15,195 nucleotides of DNA, from assembly GCA_029931905.1 (NCBI GenBank), contig JAOZRH010000037.1:1-15195 (forward strand). The letters run 5' to 3'. Shown here in pieces: positions 1 to 7,107 of this stretch. The number at the start of each line of letters is the position of its first letter. The stretch's first letter is position 1. Under the pieces are notes generated by a model that saw nothing but the letters and a program-made list of their open reading frames with translations, was not told the origin of the DNA and did not search any database. The translations under genes and the position numbers were made by a program. The stretch comes from Fidelibacterota bacterium. Its GTDB lineage: Bacteria > Fidelibacterota > Fidelibacteria > Fidelibacterales > Fidelibacteraceae.

Positions 1-74
1 ATTAATGCTTGATTATTTGTAAAGACTCCGTCAAAATCAAATACAATTAAATCTATTCTTTCTACATTTATCAT
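1..74 (-). CDS. HAD-family phosphatase, KdsC-like, N-terminal fragment
   Basis: This is the first 24 codons of a gene cut by the left window edge. It reads MINVERIDLIVFDFDGVFTNN and onward. The DFDGVFT block is HAD motif I: D13 would be the nucleophile that forms the aspartyl-phosphate and D15 the general acid/base. A DxDGV(F/L)T form placed this close to the N terminus is typical of the small capless KdsC type (3-deoxy-manno-octulosonate-8-phosphate phosphatase and sialic-acid relatives), but other HAD phosphatases cannot be excluded from so short a piece. The ATG at 74-72 follows the TAA of the upstream oxidoreductase with no gap, and an AAGAGTGA stretch about ten bases upstream can serve as ribosome binding site, so the two genes are probably co-transcribed. 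HAD identity is fairly certain; the substrate is a guess. Confidence 0.75.
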   Translation of the reverse strand, partial: MINVERIDLIVFDFDGVFTNNQAL

Positions 75-1460
75 TTAATTTTCACTCTTTGAATATACAT
101 CGAATCCCACTGTTTCGCCTTCATATTCAACAAAAATTTTATTACTATCTATAACTTTTACATCTCTTAACATTTTCTTAACATTAAATATTTTATCAAC
201 ATCTATCAATTCAGATGATCTTACGGGAACTCTTCTCGTATTCCCTTCAAATTCACAAAAAACTGTAGTAGTTAAAATTCGTTTTTTACCTTTTAACTCA
301 TTTTCATAAAAAACTTTGCCTCGCTCACAACCATAATTATCTTCATCAACAATACAACCAACTGGACAAATAATGCAAGTAAGTTTATTACCAACCGATT
401 TAAAATATTTCTCGTTAAACCGTTTATTTGATTTTGGTTTTTTGTATGGAATTTTTTCCGTCAAATTATTTTTAAATTCATCATTATTTTGTAAATATTC
501 AATAACCGATTGAGCAACTTTTTCACCTTCTAATGATGCATTGTCTGCCAAATCATGAATGTGTAAAGAATTTCCACTAACAAATATTCCATCAATATTT
601 GTTTCAAATTTACTATTTACATCTGGATTAAAGTGATTAGAAAAATTAACTCCAGCCGATTTACCAACCTCCACTTCTGGAATCAATCCAACAGAAAATA
701 ATACGGTATCACATTTAATAAATTCTTCAGAATCATCTATCAACGCAAAATTCTCATCAACTTTTTTAACAAATACGCCATCAACTCGATCTTTACCTGA
801 TATTTTTGAAATCTGAGAATTAAATTCAATTGGAATACTAAAATCATCTAAACACTGAACTTTATTTCTAAGCAATCCACTTAAATATGGCAATCTTTCC
901 AAAACCTTAATTACATTATATCCTTCAATTTTTAAGCGTCTTGCCATAATTAAACCAATATCACCAGATCCTTGAATTATTACATTTTTACCAATTTTAT
1001 AATTTTTCAGATTGATCATATTCTGTGCTTGCCCAGCCATAAAAACACCAGCAGGACGAGTTCCGGGAATTTCCAAGTTTTCTCTTGTTCGTTCGCGACA
1101 TCCAGTCACAATTATTACTGCTTTTGCTTGATAGTTTTGAATGCCATTTTTTTTAGATGAAACTGTTACTTTTTTATCTTTACTAATATCCAAAACCATT
1201 GTATTCAATTCTAATGGAATATTATATTTACGAAATTCTTGTTCCATTTTAAAAGCATATTCCGGCCCTGTCATTTCCTCATCATAATATTCAATTCCAA
1301 ATCCGGTATGAATACATTGATTGAGAATTCCACCAAGTTTTTCATTTCTTTCAAAAACTTTTATTGAATGAATTCCACTTTTATATAATTTAATTGCAGA
1401 TGCCATTCCAGATGGACCTGCACCGATTATTACTATGTCTATATTATTATTTTTATTCAT
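75..1460 (-). CDS. NAD(P)/FAD-dependent oxidoreductase fused to a DUF1667 domain
   Basis: A two-dinucleotide-fold flavoprotein of 461 residues, probably cytoplasmic. The N-terminal FAD-binding GAGPSG is at 13-18, a second Rossmann motif GSGDIG at 164-169 should bind NAD(P)H, and the C-terminal FAD contact VSGNSLHIHD lies near residue 295. There is no CxxC redox pair of the thioredoxin reductase kind. From about 351 to the end comes a DUF1667-like domain with C362, C365, C369 and C378 (CxxC-x3-C-x8-C), which looks like a metal or Fe-S ligand set. In other bacteria this oxidoreductase and DUF1667 are usually separate neighbouring genes beside a GlpA-like dehydrogenase; here they are one polypeptide. 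It lies downstream of the GlpA-like gene, separated by a four-helix-bundle gene and repeats. It probably passes electrons from the dehydrogenase to NAD(P) or an unknown acceptor. Start ATG 1460 has only a weak AGAGA ribosome site. Confidence 0.85.
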   Translation of the reverse strand: MNKNNNIDIVIIGAGPSGMASAIKLYKSGIHSIKVFERNEKLGGILNQCIHTGFGIEYYDEEMTGPEYAFKMEQEFRKYNIPLELNTMVLDISKDKKVTVSSKKNGIQNYQAKAVIIVTGCRERTRENLEIPGTRPAGVFMAGQAQNMINLKNYKIGKNVIIQGSGDIGLIMARRLKIEGYNVIKVLERLPYLSGLLRNKVQCLDDFSIPIEFNSQISKISGKDRVDGVFVKKVDENFALIDDSEEFIKCDTVLFSVGLIPEVEVGKSAGVNFSNHFNPDVNSKFETNIDGIFVSGNSLHIHDLADNASLEGEKVAQSVIEYLQNNDEFKNNLTEKIPYKKPKSNKRFNEKYFKSVGNKLTCIICPVGCIVDEDNYGCERGKVFYENELKGKKRILTTTVFCEFEGNTRRVPVRSSELIDVDKIFNVKKMLRDVKVIDSNKIFVEYEGETVGFDVYSKSEN

Positions 1461-1497
1461 ATTTTTTTAATCTCTAAAAAAGGGAAATGGGTAAAAT

Positions 1498-1568
1498 GTG
1501 AAAGGTGAAAAAATGTGAAAAGTGAAAGGTGAAAAAATGTGAAAAGTGAAAAGTGAAAAGTGAAAAGG
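1498..1568 (+). repeat. GTGAAAA tandem repeat block
   Basis: A low-complexity array of seven-base GTGAAAA units with variants GTGAAAG and GTGAAAAAAT. Inside it, 1498-1521 is repeated exactly at 1522-1545 as a 24-base unit, followed by further seven-base units at 1546, 1553 and 1560. It lies between the four-helix-bundle gene and the oxidoreductase gene, so it must be transcribed if the operon is continuous. Degenerate GGGAAA-type units continue on both sides (about 1481-1492 and 1567-1590). Confidence 0.9.
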
Positions 1569-1595
1569 GAAAATGGGAAAAGACGAAAATGGATT

Positions 1596-1612
1596 GCCCG
1601 CAACAGGCGGGA
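1596..1612. repeat. GC-rich hairpin CCCGC-AACAG-GCGGG
   Basis: A perfect five-base-pair inverted repeat (1597-1601 with 1607-1611) around a five-base loop, striking in such an AT-rich context. It begins 21 bases after the stop of the four-helix-bundle gene and borders the GTGAAAA block. It has no immediate T-run on either strand, so it is not a standard intrinsic terminator. It may instead be one end or one unit of a dispersed intergenic repeat. Confidence 0.6.
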
Positions 1613-1632
1613 AAATACTAATTAATTATTAT

Positions 1633-1995
1633 TTAAATAGTTTTCTTTTTTAAACTATAAATAAGATTTATCAATTTTCCTTTAATATTTTTTATCTCAA
1701 TATTTAAATTTGTATCTTCTATATATTTCAGATTTTTAGCAATCAATAATTGAGTTTCAATCTCAGCTGTCGACCCAAGTGCAATATATAAAAAACGAAT
1801 ATATTCTTTTGTTGAACCTCTCGCAGCACCTTCCGCAATATTAGATGGAATTGAAACAGCAGAACGACGAATTTGATTTGTCAACCCATATATTTCTGAA
1901 TTTGGGAATTTTGTCGTTACTCTATATATTTTTGTTACAAAAGCAATGGACAATTGCCAAACCTGTAGATCCATATGATTACTCACATTTCTCAT
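1633..1995 (-). CDS. four-helix bundle protein (S23/IVP family, TIGR02436-like)
   Basis: 120 residues with the family signature: MDLQVWQLSIAFV near the start (residues 8-20), then YGLTNQIRRSAVSIPSNIAEG, GS..EYIRFLYIALGSTAEIETQL and an all-helical remainder. No membrane segment. The family was named from proteins encoded in intervening sequences of 23S rRNA genes, and it includes relatives of Avd, the accessory protein of diversity-generating retroelements; most stand-alone members have no known function. The ATG at 1995 overlaps the TGA of the GlpA-like gene (ATGA) and is backed by GAGG seven bases upstream. A second start at M8 would match the usual family start. No reverse transcriptase or rRNA lies nearby. 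Its place inside a redox operon, beside GTGAAAA repeats, suggests a recent insertion rather than a shared pathway. Confidence 0.9.
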   Translation of the reverse strand: MRNVSNHMDLQVWQLSIAFVTKIYRVTTKFPNSEIYGLTNQIRRSAVSIPSNIAEGAARGSTKEYIRFLYIALGSTAEIETQLLIAKNLKYIEDTNLNIEIKNIKGKLINLIYSLKKKTI

Positions 1996-3470
1996 TTCAC
2001 TTCCTCACCTATAAAATCCTCATATCTCTCATAAAGTTTACCTTCTGCTCTACTCTTTCTAATTTCATCAGGATTCATTCCGATTTCTTCTGTCAGAATT
2101 TCGGATATTTTTGGAATACAAAATCCACCTTGACATCTTCCCATCATTGAGTGTGTTCGCTTTTTTATACCGTTAAGTGTTTTAACATTTAATGGATTAT
2201 TTATTGCTTGCAAAATTTCAGCTTTTGTTATCTGTTCACAACGACAAATAATTTCACCCCAATTTTTATCTTTTTTGTAAAGTTCATTTTTTTCATTTTG
2301 AGATAAAAATTTTCCTCTCTTTATTCCTTTTCGAATTGGATCAAATTTAGTATTTTTTTTCAACTTATGTTTTTTAGCAATAATATCTTCCATCACAAAT
2401 CTTGCAATTGCCGGTGCTGAGGTCAATCCAGGAGATTCAATTCCAATCAAATTTATAAAATTTTCAGCCTTATCTGACTCTTCAACAATATAATCAACAA
2501 ATTTTTCACCAGAATTCTCACTAAATAATTTTGTTCTATTCCCTGAATAACTTTTGATAAATTTTGTGTTTTTCAATTCTGGTAATAAACTAATCGCTTC
2601 ACTTTTTAATATTTCCAAAACATCACTTGTATTTTCAACATCATCTTTTTCTTGAACAAAATCGGCGGAAGGACCTATCAAAATATTTCCATTAATTGTC
2701 GGAGTTAAGTGAATTCCAAGCCCTTTCCCATCTGACGGTGGAACTGGATACACGGCAGTATTAATCAAGTTTTTTGCCTCATCACTATCTATAATAAGAT
2801 ATTCACCACGAACAGGATATACTTTTTTATCCGAACTATTCGTCATTGAAGCAATTTTATCAGAATATAATCCAGCAGAATTTACAACAATTTTAGTTTC
2901 TATTGAACTGTTTTTATTGGTTTTTATTGTATAATAATTGTTTGATTTTTCAATACTTGTTACTTCATTTTCTAATAGAAATTCAACACCATTTTTATGT
3001 GCATTTTCTGCAAGAGCAATTGTCAATTCATAAGGTAAAACTACAGCTGTTTTTTCAGAATAAATTGCATATTTCCCCTTGACTTTCGGTTCAATATTTT
3101 TTATCTGTTTTTCATCTATTAACGAAAGCCCTTTACAATTATTTTTTTTCCCTTGTTCTAATAATTTTTGTAAATATTTTAAATCTTCTTTTGTATTTCC
3201 AACAACTATTTTTTTACAATTTGCATAATGTACATCTAATTCATCACACAAAGCAGGAAAATAATCCAATCCTTCAACATTAAATTTCGCTTTAAGAGTA
3301 TTCGGTGGAACATTAAATCCAGCGTGTAAAACACCACTATTGGCCTTACTTGTTCCTTCGGCAACATCACTTTCTTTTTCTAATACAATTGTTTTTAGAT
3401 TGTACTTTGAGGCTTCTCTAGCGATTGCAGATCCAACTACTCCTGCACCAATTATACAAATATCATACAT
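1992..3470 (-). CDS. GlpA-like FAD-dependent dehydrogenase with BFD [2Fe-2S] domain
   Basis: 492 residues with a DAO-type FAD fold: GAGVVG at 8-13, E31 as likely ribose contact, the early LEKESDVAEGTSKANSG substrate/FAD region, and the VVNSAG and NLIGIESPGLTSAPAIA flavin-contact segments. A BFD-like domain at about 403-470 has C409, C411, C446 and C451 (CxC-x34-CxxxxC), the spacing expected for a [2Fe-2S] cluster. This domain order matches anaerobic glycerol-3-phosphate dehydrogenase subunit A and its relatives; L-2-hydroxyglutarate oxidase-like substrates are possible. The pairing with an oxidoreductase/DUF1667 protein downstream supports an electron-bifurcating or NAD(P)-linked complex like those seen next to glycerol kinase in anaerobes, though no glpK or glpF is visible here. 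No clear Shine-Dalgarno precedes ATG 3470. The last residues (IGEEVK) are encoded by the GTGAGGAAGTGA tract discussed under findings. Confidence 0.85.
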   Translation of the reverse strand: MYDICIIGAGVVGSAIAREASKYNLKTIVLEKESDVAEGTSKANSGVLHAGFNVPPNTLKAKFNVEGLDYFPALCDELDVHYANCKKIVVGNTKEDLKYLQKLLEQGKKNNCKGLSLIDEKQIKNIEPKVKGKYAIYSEKTAVVLPYELTIALAENAHKNGVEFLLENEVTSIEKSNNYYTIKTNKNSSIETKIVVNSAGLYSDKIASMTNSSDKKVYPVRGEYLIIDSDEAKNLINTAVYPVPPSDGKGLGIHLTPTINGNILIGPSADFVQEKDDVENTSDVLEILKSEAISLLPELKNTKFIKSYSGNRTKLFSENSGEKFVDYIVEESDKAENFINLIGIESPGLTSAPAIARFVMEDIIAKKHKLKKNTKFDPIRKGIKRGKFLSQNEKNELYKKDKNWGEIICRCEQITKAEILQAINNPLNVKTLNGIKKRTHSMMGRCQGGFCIPKISEILTEEIGMNPDEIRKSRAEGKLYERYEDFIGEEVK

Positions 3471-3646
3471 ATTTACTATTTTATTAATTATTTATTTAAA
3501 TTCTGTTAGATATGGCTTCGCCCCGTCAGTCACAAAAGCAACTTTAAAAGGCACTACAATTCATCCATTATTTTATTAATTATTATCATTAATTACAACT
3601 AAAAAAAACTTTAATCTATGTTGAAATTAATAGCCTTTAACTATTA

Positions 3647-3677
3647 AAAAAATAACATAAATACTATGCTATTTTTT
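3647..3677 (-). terminator. AT-rich hairpin, possible second terminator
   Basis: Read on the minus strand, AAAAAATA-G-CATA pairs with TATG-T-TATTTTTT around a five-base loop: 13 pairs with one G-U wobble (an A-C mismatch if read on the plus strand, so minus transcription is favoured). It ends in a T-run. The stem is weak because it is nearly all A and T. It could be a back-up terminator or a leader hairpin of the GlpA-like operon. Confidence 0.3.
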
Positions 3678-3725
3678 AAAAATATTTGCCATCTAACACT
3701 ATAATAAAAACAATAATTGATATAG

Positions 3726-3778
3726 ATAAAAAAATCTGTTGTCAGTTAGAAATTATTATCTCCAACTAACAACAGATT
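3726..3778 (-). terminator. Rho-independent terminator after the T9SS protein gene
   Basis: Arms 3733-3742 and 3769-3778 pair over ten bases (AATCTGTTGT with ACAACAGATT), then one mismatch and four more pairs (3744-3747 with 3764-3767). On the minus strand the hairpin is followed directly by a T-run (3734 downwards to 3728). It starts 24 bases after the stop codon of the 1055-residue protein. Confidence 0.85.
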
Positions 3779-3801
3779 AATATACTTATGTAATTATATA
3801 A

Positions 3802-6800
3802 TTATTTTATATAAGACATTTTCATTGTTTCAACATTTTTACCAGCTTGAATTCTATAAATATAGATTCCACTAGCAATTCTGTTACCAAAATCATTTGT
3901 TCCATTCCAAATCACATTATGATATCCAGCATTTACATGCGAATTAATAAGTGTGTTAACTTTTCTACCAGCAATATCATAAATTACTAATTTAACATCC
4001 ATTGCTTTTGGAAGATCAAAGTTAATATTTGTTGTAGGATTGAATGGGTTTGGATAGTTTTGATGCAATGCAAATTTTTCTGGAAGTGCATTTGAAACAA
4101 CTGCATTTGTACCAGCAGGTCTTTCAGTTAGTATATCCATATAAATTGTTGCATCTACATCTTTTGCACATTGCAATTGTATTGAACTAATAGATACTTC
4201 ATCAGTAGATTCTATTTTTCCATTACCATTAACCCAACCATAAACTGGATCATTTGCAAGATCTAAACTGATTACTTGCCAATCATCGCTGGTTGCTGTA
4301 ATATCAAACCATCTACTTGTTTCATATCCACTATCTCCGTGTGCACCATCATCATCAACTACAAATCGTATTTGAACATCAGGAACATCACATTTCACCA
4401 TCATGTATATTTTTGAATCAGAAGCAACATTATCTTTTGTAGCATTATATTCACGAATGAACCATCCGCCTGAAGCTCCTACATCATCAAGAACATCAAG
4501 TTTTGCAGATTGTGTTCCTCTATAAGCAAAATCAGATGATATAGTGAAACTACTTGCACCGTCAATTCCATAAGTAGAACCAGAACCAGTTGGAGTCCAC
4601 CAAGAAGCTGGACCTAAATCTGTTTCAAATTCACAGAAGTATTTATCTGCTACAACTGTTGTATCCATAGTTAAATATTGACTAACAATTGTATCAGCAT
4701 CATTAAATAATCCAAGTTGATCAACCATATTCATTGCAATTACTTCAACATCTGTATTTGGTGTATTAGTACCTGCTTCCAAAACATAAATAACATCATT
4801 TAGTTTTGTTACTGAAGTTGGTACAGAACCGTCAACAGTATAATTATTAACATCAAGAGCTTTAACAGAATCTACTTCTTCTGAATATCTGATTTGAATT
4901 TGTGTAGGTTCAGCTACACTTCCTGCAATTACAGGAACTTCAAAATCTGAATGAGGGTGAGAACCAAGATAAATAAAAGTATTTTGTGGCATTACTTCCC
5001 ATTCTGATGCAGATGAAGCATCCCAATCTTTATTACCACTTGTTACACTAGCTTTTCTTACTAATGTATGTTCCTTTGTAGCTTCAGTAACACCAGCAAC
5101 ATCCCAACCGCTTCCAGGGTCTTCTTCAGGTTTACCAATTACATCTAACATTACAACATCAAAAAATAATGCTCTTGCATCATCTCCATTAAAATATGGA
5201 ACTGAACTGTCATTATAAGCAAGTAATGTATCGGCTACTAATTTCATCATAGAATCAGCATCTGTTGTTGAAATCACATAAACATCACCAGGAACTAATT
5301 CAACATCAGGAAAATCAAATGTTGTATAATTCCAATCGTTATCTCCATTATGTGAACCCATTACTTTATAATCAGATAAATTAACTGTATCTGTTCTAGG
5401 ATTGAAAATTTCTAATGCTTTATTTTGACCAGAACCTTCAATATATTCTGAGAACATAAGATCGGCAGGCCATTGAACATTATCTGCTTCTGGAGTTGGA
5501 GGCATAAATTCCCAATTGTCATTTCCATCAGGATAACGACCATAAGCAATATCCGTTCCTTGTTCTCCATAAGTCAATGTATCAATAACAGAAGTATCAC
5601 TTCTATACAAACCAATTTGTTCGCCACCGCCACTTAATTTAAAATTAACATGTAAAACACCCTCTAAAGTATCTTTATCAGCCCAAAGTTTCAAATATCC
5701 ACCAGCTGGAATTGTTGTAGCAGTAGGATCTGTAGTAGGAATTTGCCAAGCAGTTGGATCTAATAAATCATCAGTAATAAACATTCCACCAATATCAGTT
5801 GCTCCACTTCCTAAGTTAACAATTTCAATATAATCTTCAAATTCACCGCTTGTATCTGCTATTGTAGCATCATTACTTGCTAAGAATTCATTGATTTTGA
5901 TATTTAATTCTTCAATATCTCCCATACTTCTTGGAAAAACTTGAGCACCATTATAATCACCAACAATACCTGTGATAGAAATTAATGGCCATTTTGGTTC
6001 TTTACTTCCATCAACATCTGTATCACTATCAATACGAATAGCAAAATCTGAATTTCCATCATTTAATGTTAAATTTAGAGATTCCCCATTAGCAGGCCAA
6101 GGACCACTAACATGACCTACATTATGTAGTTTAACTAATTCGCCTTCATATTTTTCACCATCTAATTCGTTAGCTGTAATTTCTTTTGGTGTAGGTAAAG
6201 TTACTTTACCACTTAAAACAGTTAATGTATCAACATTTGAGATTTGACGCAACCCATTATATGTCGCTAAAACACCTGTTAATAATACTTTGTTACCTAC
6301 TTCTACTTTGTCATAGGCATCATGATCATAAACAGCAATTCCTGCACTATCTTGAATAAAAAATGGAGCTCCCATTTCTGTTGCAGTAACAATTCCAACA
6401 GTAGTAACAGTATCACCATCAGCTCCTGCTCTTGCTTCTGCAATAGTTCCCCAAGAATCAGTGTTATCGTCCCAAACTACATCATCAACCCAAACTGTAC
6501 TAGCTATAAGTGCATTATCTCCTCGGAGACGAATATAACCAGAATCACTTGTTGCTATTCCACACAAAGTAATTGTAGTAAAAGTGGTATCATTATTAAT
6601 ATACACTTTATGATCATTATCGTCAATTCCTTCAACTTCCACATAAATTGGATATGTTGCTTGATTACTCCAATTACCATCTGTTTTAACATTCAAAGTT
6701 AATTTATATGGAGTACCAATTGTAGCTGTTATTGCTCTTTTTGCAAGCATTCCATATCCAGCATCAGTTAATTTAAATGAACCAAGCGAATCTGCGCCAA

Positions 6801-6969
6801 CAGTTGCATCATGAGCTTCACCAGACCATTGATTTGTTTCGTTATGGTGACTCCAATTAGCAACATCAGTAGCGTCATTGAAATTTTCTGAATAATCACC
6901 AGCAAATACCATAAATGGTAATGCTAACAACACACTGAAAAGTCCAATCATTTTCAAAGTTTTTTTCAT
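3802..6969 (-). CDS. secreted multidomain protein with OB-fold, two lamin-tail domains and T9SS type A sorting domain
   Basis: 1055 residues. A signal peptide spans about 1-23 (KK, hydrophobic core, MVFA-GD). Then follow a beta-sandwich, carbohydrate-binding-like region (25-170), an OB-fold-like segment (172-355, with TGVLATYNGLRQIS and LVKLHNVG), a first lamin-tail domain (356-492, INEFLAS...DYIEIVNLG), a second (501-668, MFSEYIEGSGQNKALEIFNP), an Ig-like SbsA-type segment (676-757) and another beta-sandwich (775-947). The C-terminal T9SS type A sorting domain (962-1055) contains YPNPFNPTT, DIAGRKV and ASGIYIYRI. The protein is expected to cross the outer membrane by T9SS and end on the cell surface or in the medium. 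OB-fold plus lamin-tail domains often accompany secreted EEP-type nucleases, but no nuclease domain is present, so its role is open: adhesion, matrix or nucleic-acid/sugar binding. Start ATG 6969 has an excellent AAAGGAG five bases upstream. Confidence 0.9.
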   Translation of the reverse strand: MKKTLKMIGLFSVLLALPFMVFAGDYSENFNDATDVANWSHHNETNQWSGEAHDATVGADSLGSFKLTDAGYGMLAKRAITATIGTPYKLTLNVKTDGNWSNQATYPIYVEVEGIDDNDHKVYINNDTTFTTITLCGIATSDSGYIRLRGDNALIASTVWVDDVVWDDNTDSWGTIAEARAGADGDTVTTVGIVTATEMGAPFFIQDSAGIAVYDHDAYDKVEVGNKVLLTGVLATYNGLRQISNVDTLTVLSGKVTLPTPKEITANELDGEKYEGELVKLHNVGHVSGPWPANGESLNLTLNDGNSDFAIRIDSDTDVDGSKEPKWPLISITGIVGDYNGAQVFPRSMGDIEELNIKINEFLASNDATIADTSGEFEDYIEIVNLGSGATDIGGMFITDDLLDPTAWQIPTTDPTATTIPAGGYLKLWADKDTLEGVLHVNFKLSGGGEQIGLYRSDTSVIDTLTYGEQGTDIAYGRYPDGNDNWEFMPPTPEADNVQWPADLMFSEYIEGSGQNKALEIFNPRTDTVNLSDYKVMGSHNGDNDWNYTTFDFPDVELVPGDVYVISTTDADSMMKLVADTLLAYNDSSVPYFNGDDARALFFDVVMLDVIGKPEEDPGSGWDVAGVTEATKEHTLVRKASVTSGNKDWDASSASEWEVMPQNTFIYLGSHPHSDFEVPVIAGSVAEPTQIQIRYSEEVDSVKALDVNNYTVDGSVPTSVTKLNDVIYVLEAGTNTPNTDVEVIAMNMVDQLGLFNDADTIVSQYLTMDTTVVADKYFCEFETDLGPASWWTPTGSGSTYGIDGASSFTISSDFAYRGTQSAKLDVLDDVGASGGWFIREYNATKDNVASDSKIYMMVKCDVPDVQIRFVVDDDGAHGDSGYETSRWFDITATSDDWQVISLDLANDPVYGWVNGNGKIESTDEVSISSIQLQCAKDVDATIYMDILTERPAGTNAVVSNALPEKFALHQNYPNPFNPTTNINFDLPKAMDVKLVIYDIAGRKVNTLINSHVNAGYHNVIWNGTNDFGNRIASGIYIYRIQAGKNVETMKMSYIK

Positions 6970-6974
6970 TACTT

Positions 6975-6981
6975 CTCCTTT
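6975..6981 (-). promoter_or_regulatory. strong Shine-Dalgarno AAAGGAG
   Basis: AAAGGAG on the minus strand, five bases before ATG 6969. It is the best ribosome binding site in the window and fixes the start of the 1055-residue secreted protein. Confidence 0.8.
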
Positions 6982-7032
6982 CTTTGTTTAATGTTTATCG
7001 AAAAAGAATGCATCTTTTCCGCATCTTGTAAT

Positions 7033-7061
7033 AGTATAGCTAATTTTTAAAAAAAATGCAA
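7033..7061 (-). promoter_or_regulatory. candidate promoter of the T9SS protein gene
   Basis: On the minus strand TTGCAT (7061-7056) and TATACT (7038-7033) are 17 bases apart. The -10 is one base from consensus, while the -35 matches only TTG. It would give the secreted-protein gene its own start within the 138-base gap after the UpxY-like gene. No terminator is seen in that gap, so read-through from the antiterminator gene is also possible. Confidence 0.4.
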
Positions 7062-7107
7062 GTTTAATAAATACTTTTACTAAGTTCTCTTTTTTAGATA
7101 ATAATTT

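Larger units (their letters stand above)
3471..3801. other. 331-base intergenic region: terminator, AT-rich hairpin and a GC-richer patch
   Basis: No gene is visible here on either strand. From right to left it holds the terminator of the T9SS protein gene (3726-3778), a second AT-rich hairpin (3647-3677), and a locally GC-richer patch at about 3508-3577 containing GGCTTCGCCCCGTC. The promoter of the GlpA-like operon must lie here, but I could not pick one convincingly from the AT-rich sequence. Confidence 0.7.

Noticed and set aside
1498..1612. CRISPR array
   Set aside because: Units are seven to 24 bases, with no spacers of regular length and unique sequence, and no cas genes in view.
1481..2016. 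Diversity-generating retroelement with Avd-like protein
   Set aside because: The small protein belongs to the wider four-helix family, but no reverse transcriptase, template repeat or variable repeat is present in the window.
3340..3579. 79-residue plus-strand open frame opposite the start of the GlpA-like gene
   Set aside because: It is antisense to a well-supported gene, has no ribosome site and no recognisable family; its tail runs into intergenic DNA.
6322..6702. 126-residue Ser/Asn/Ile-rich plus-strand frame inside the T9SS protein gene
   Set aside because: Low-complexity antisense shadow without start signals.
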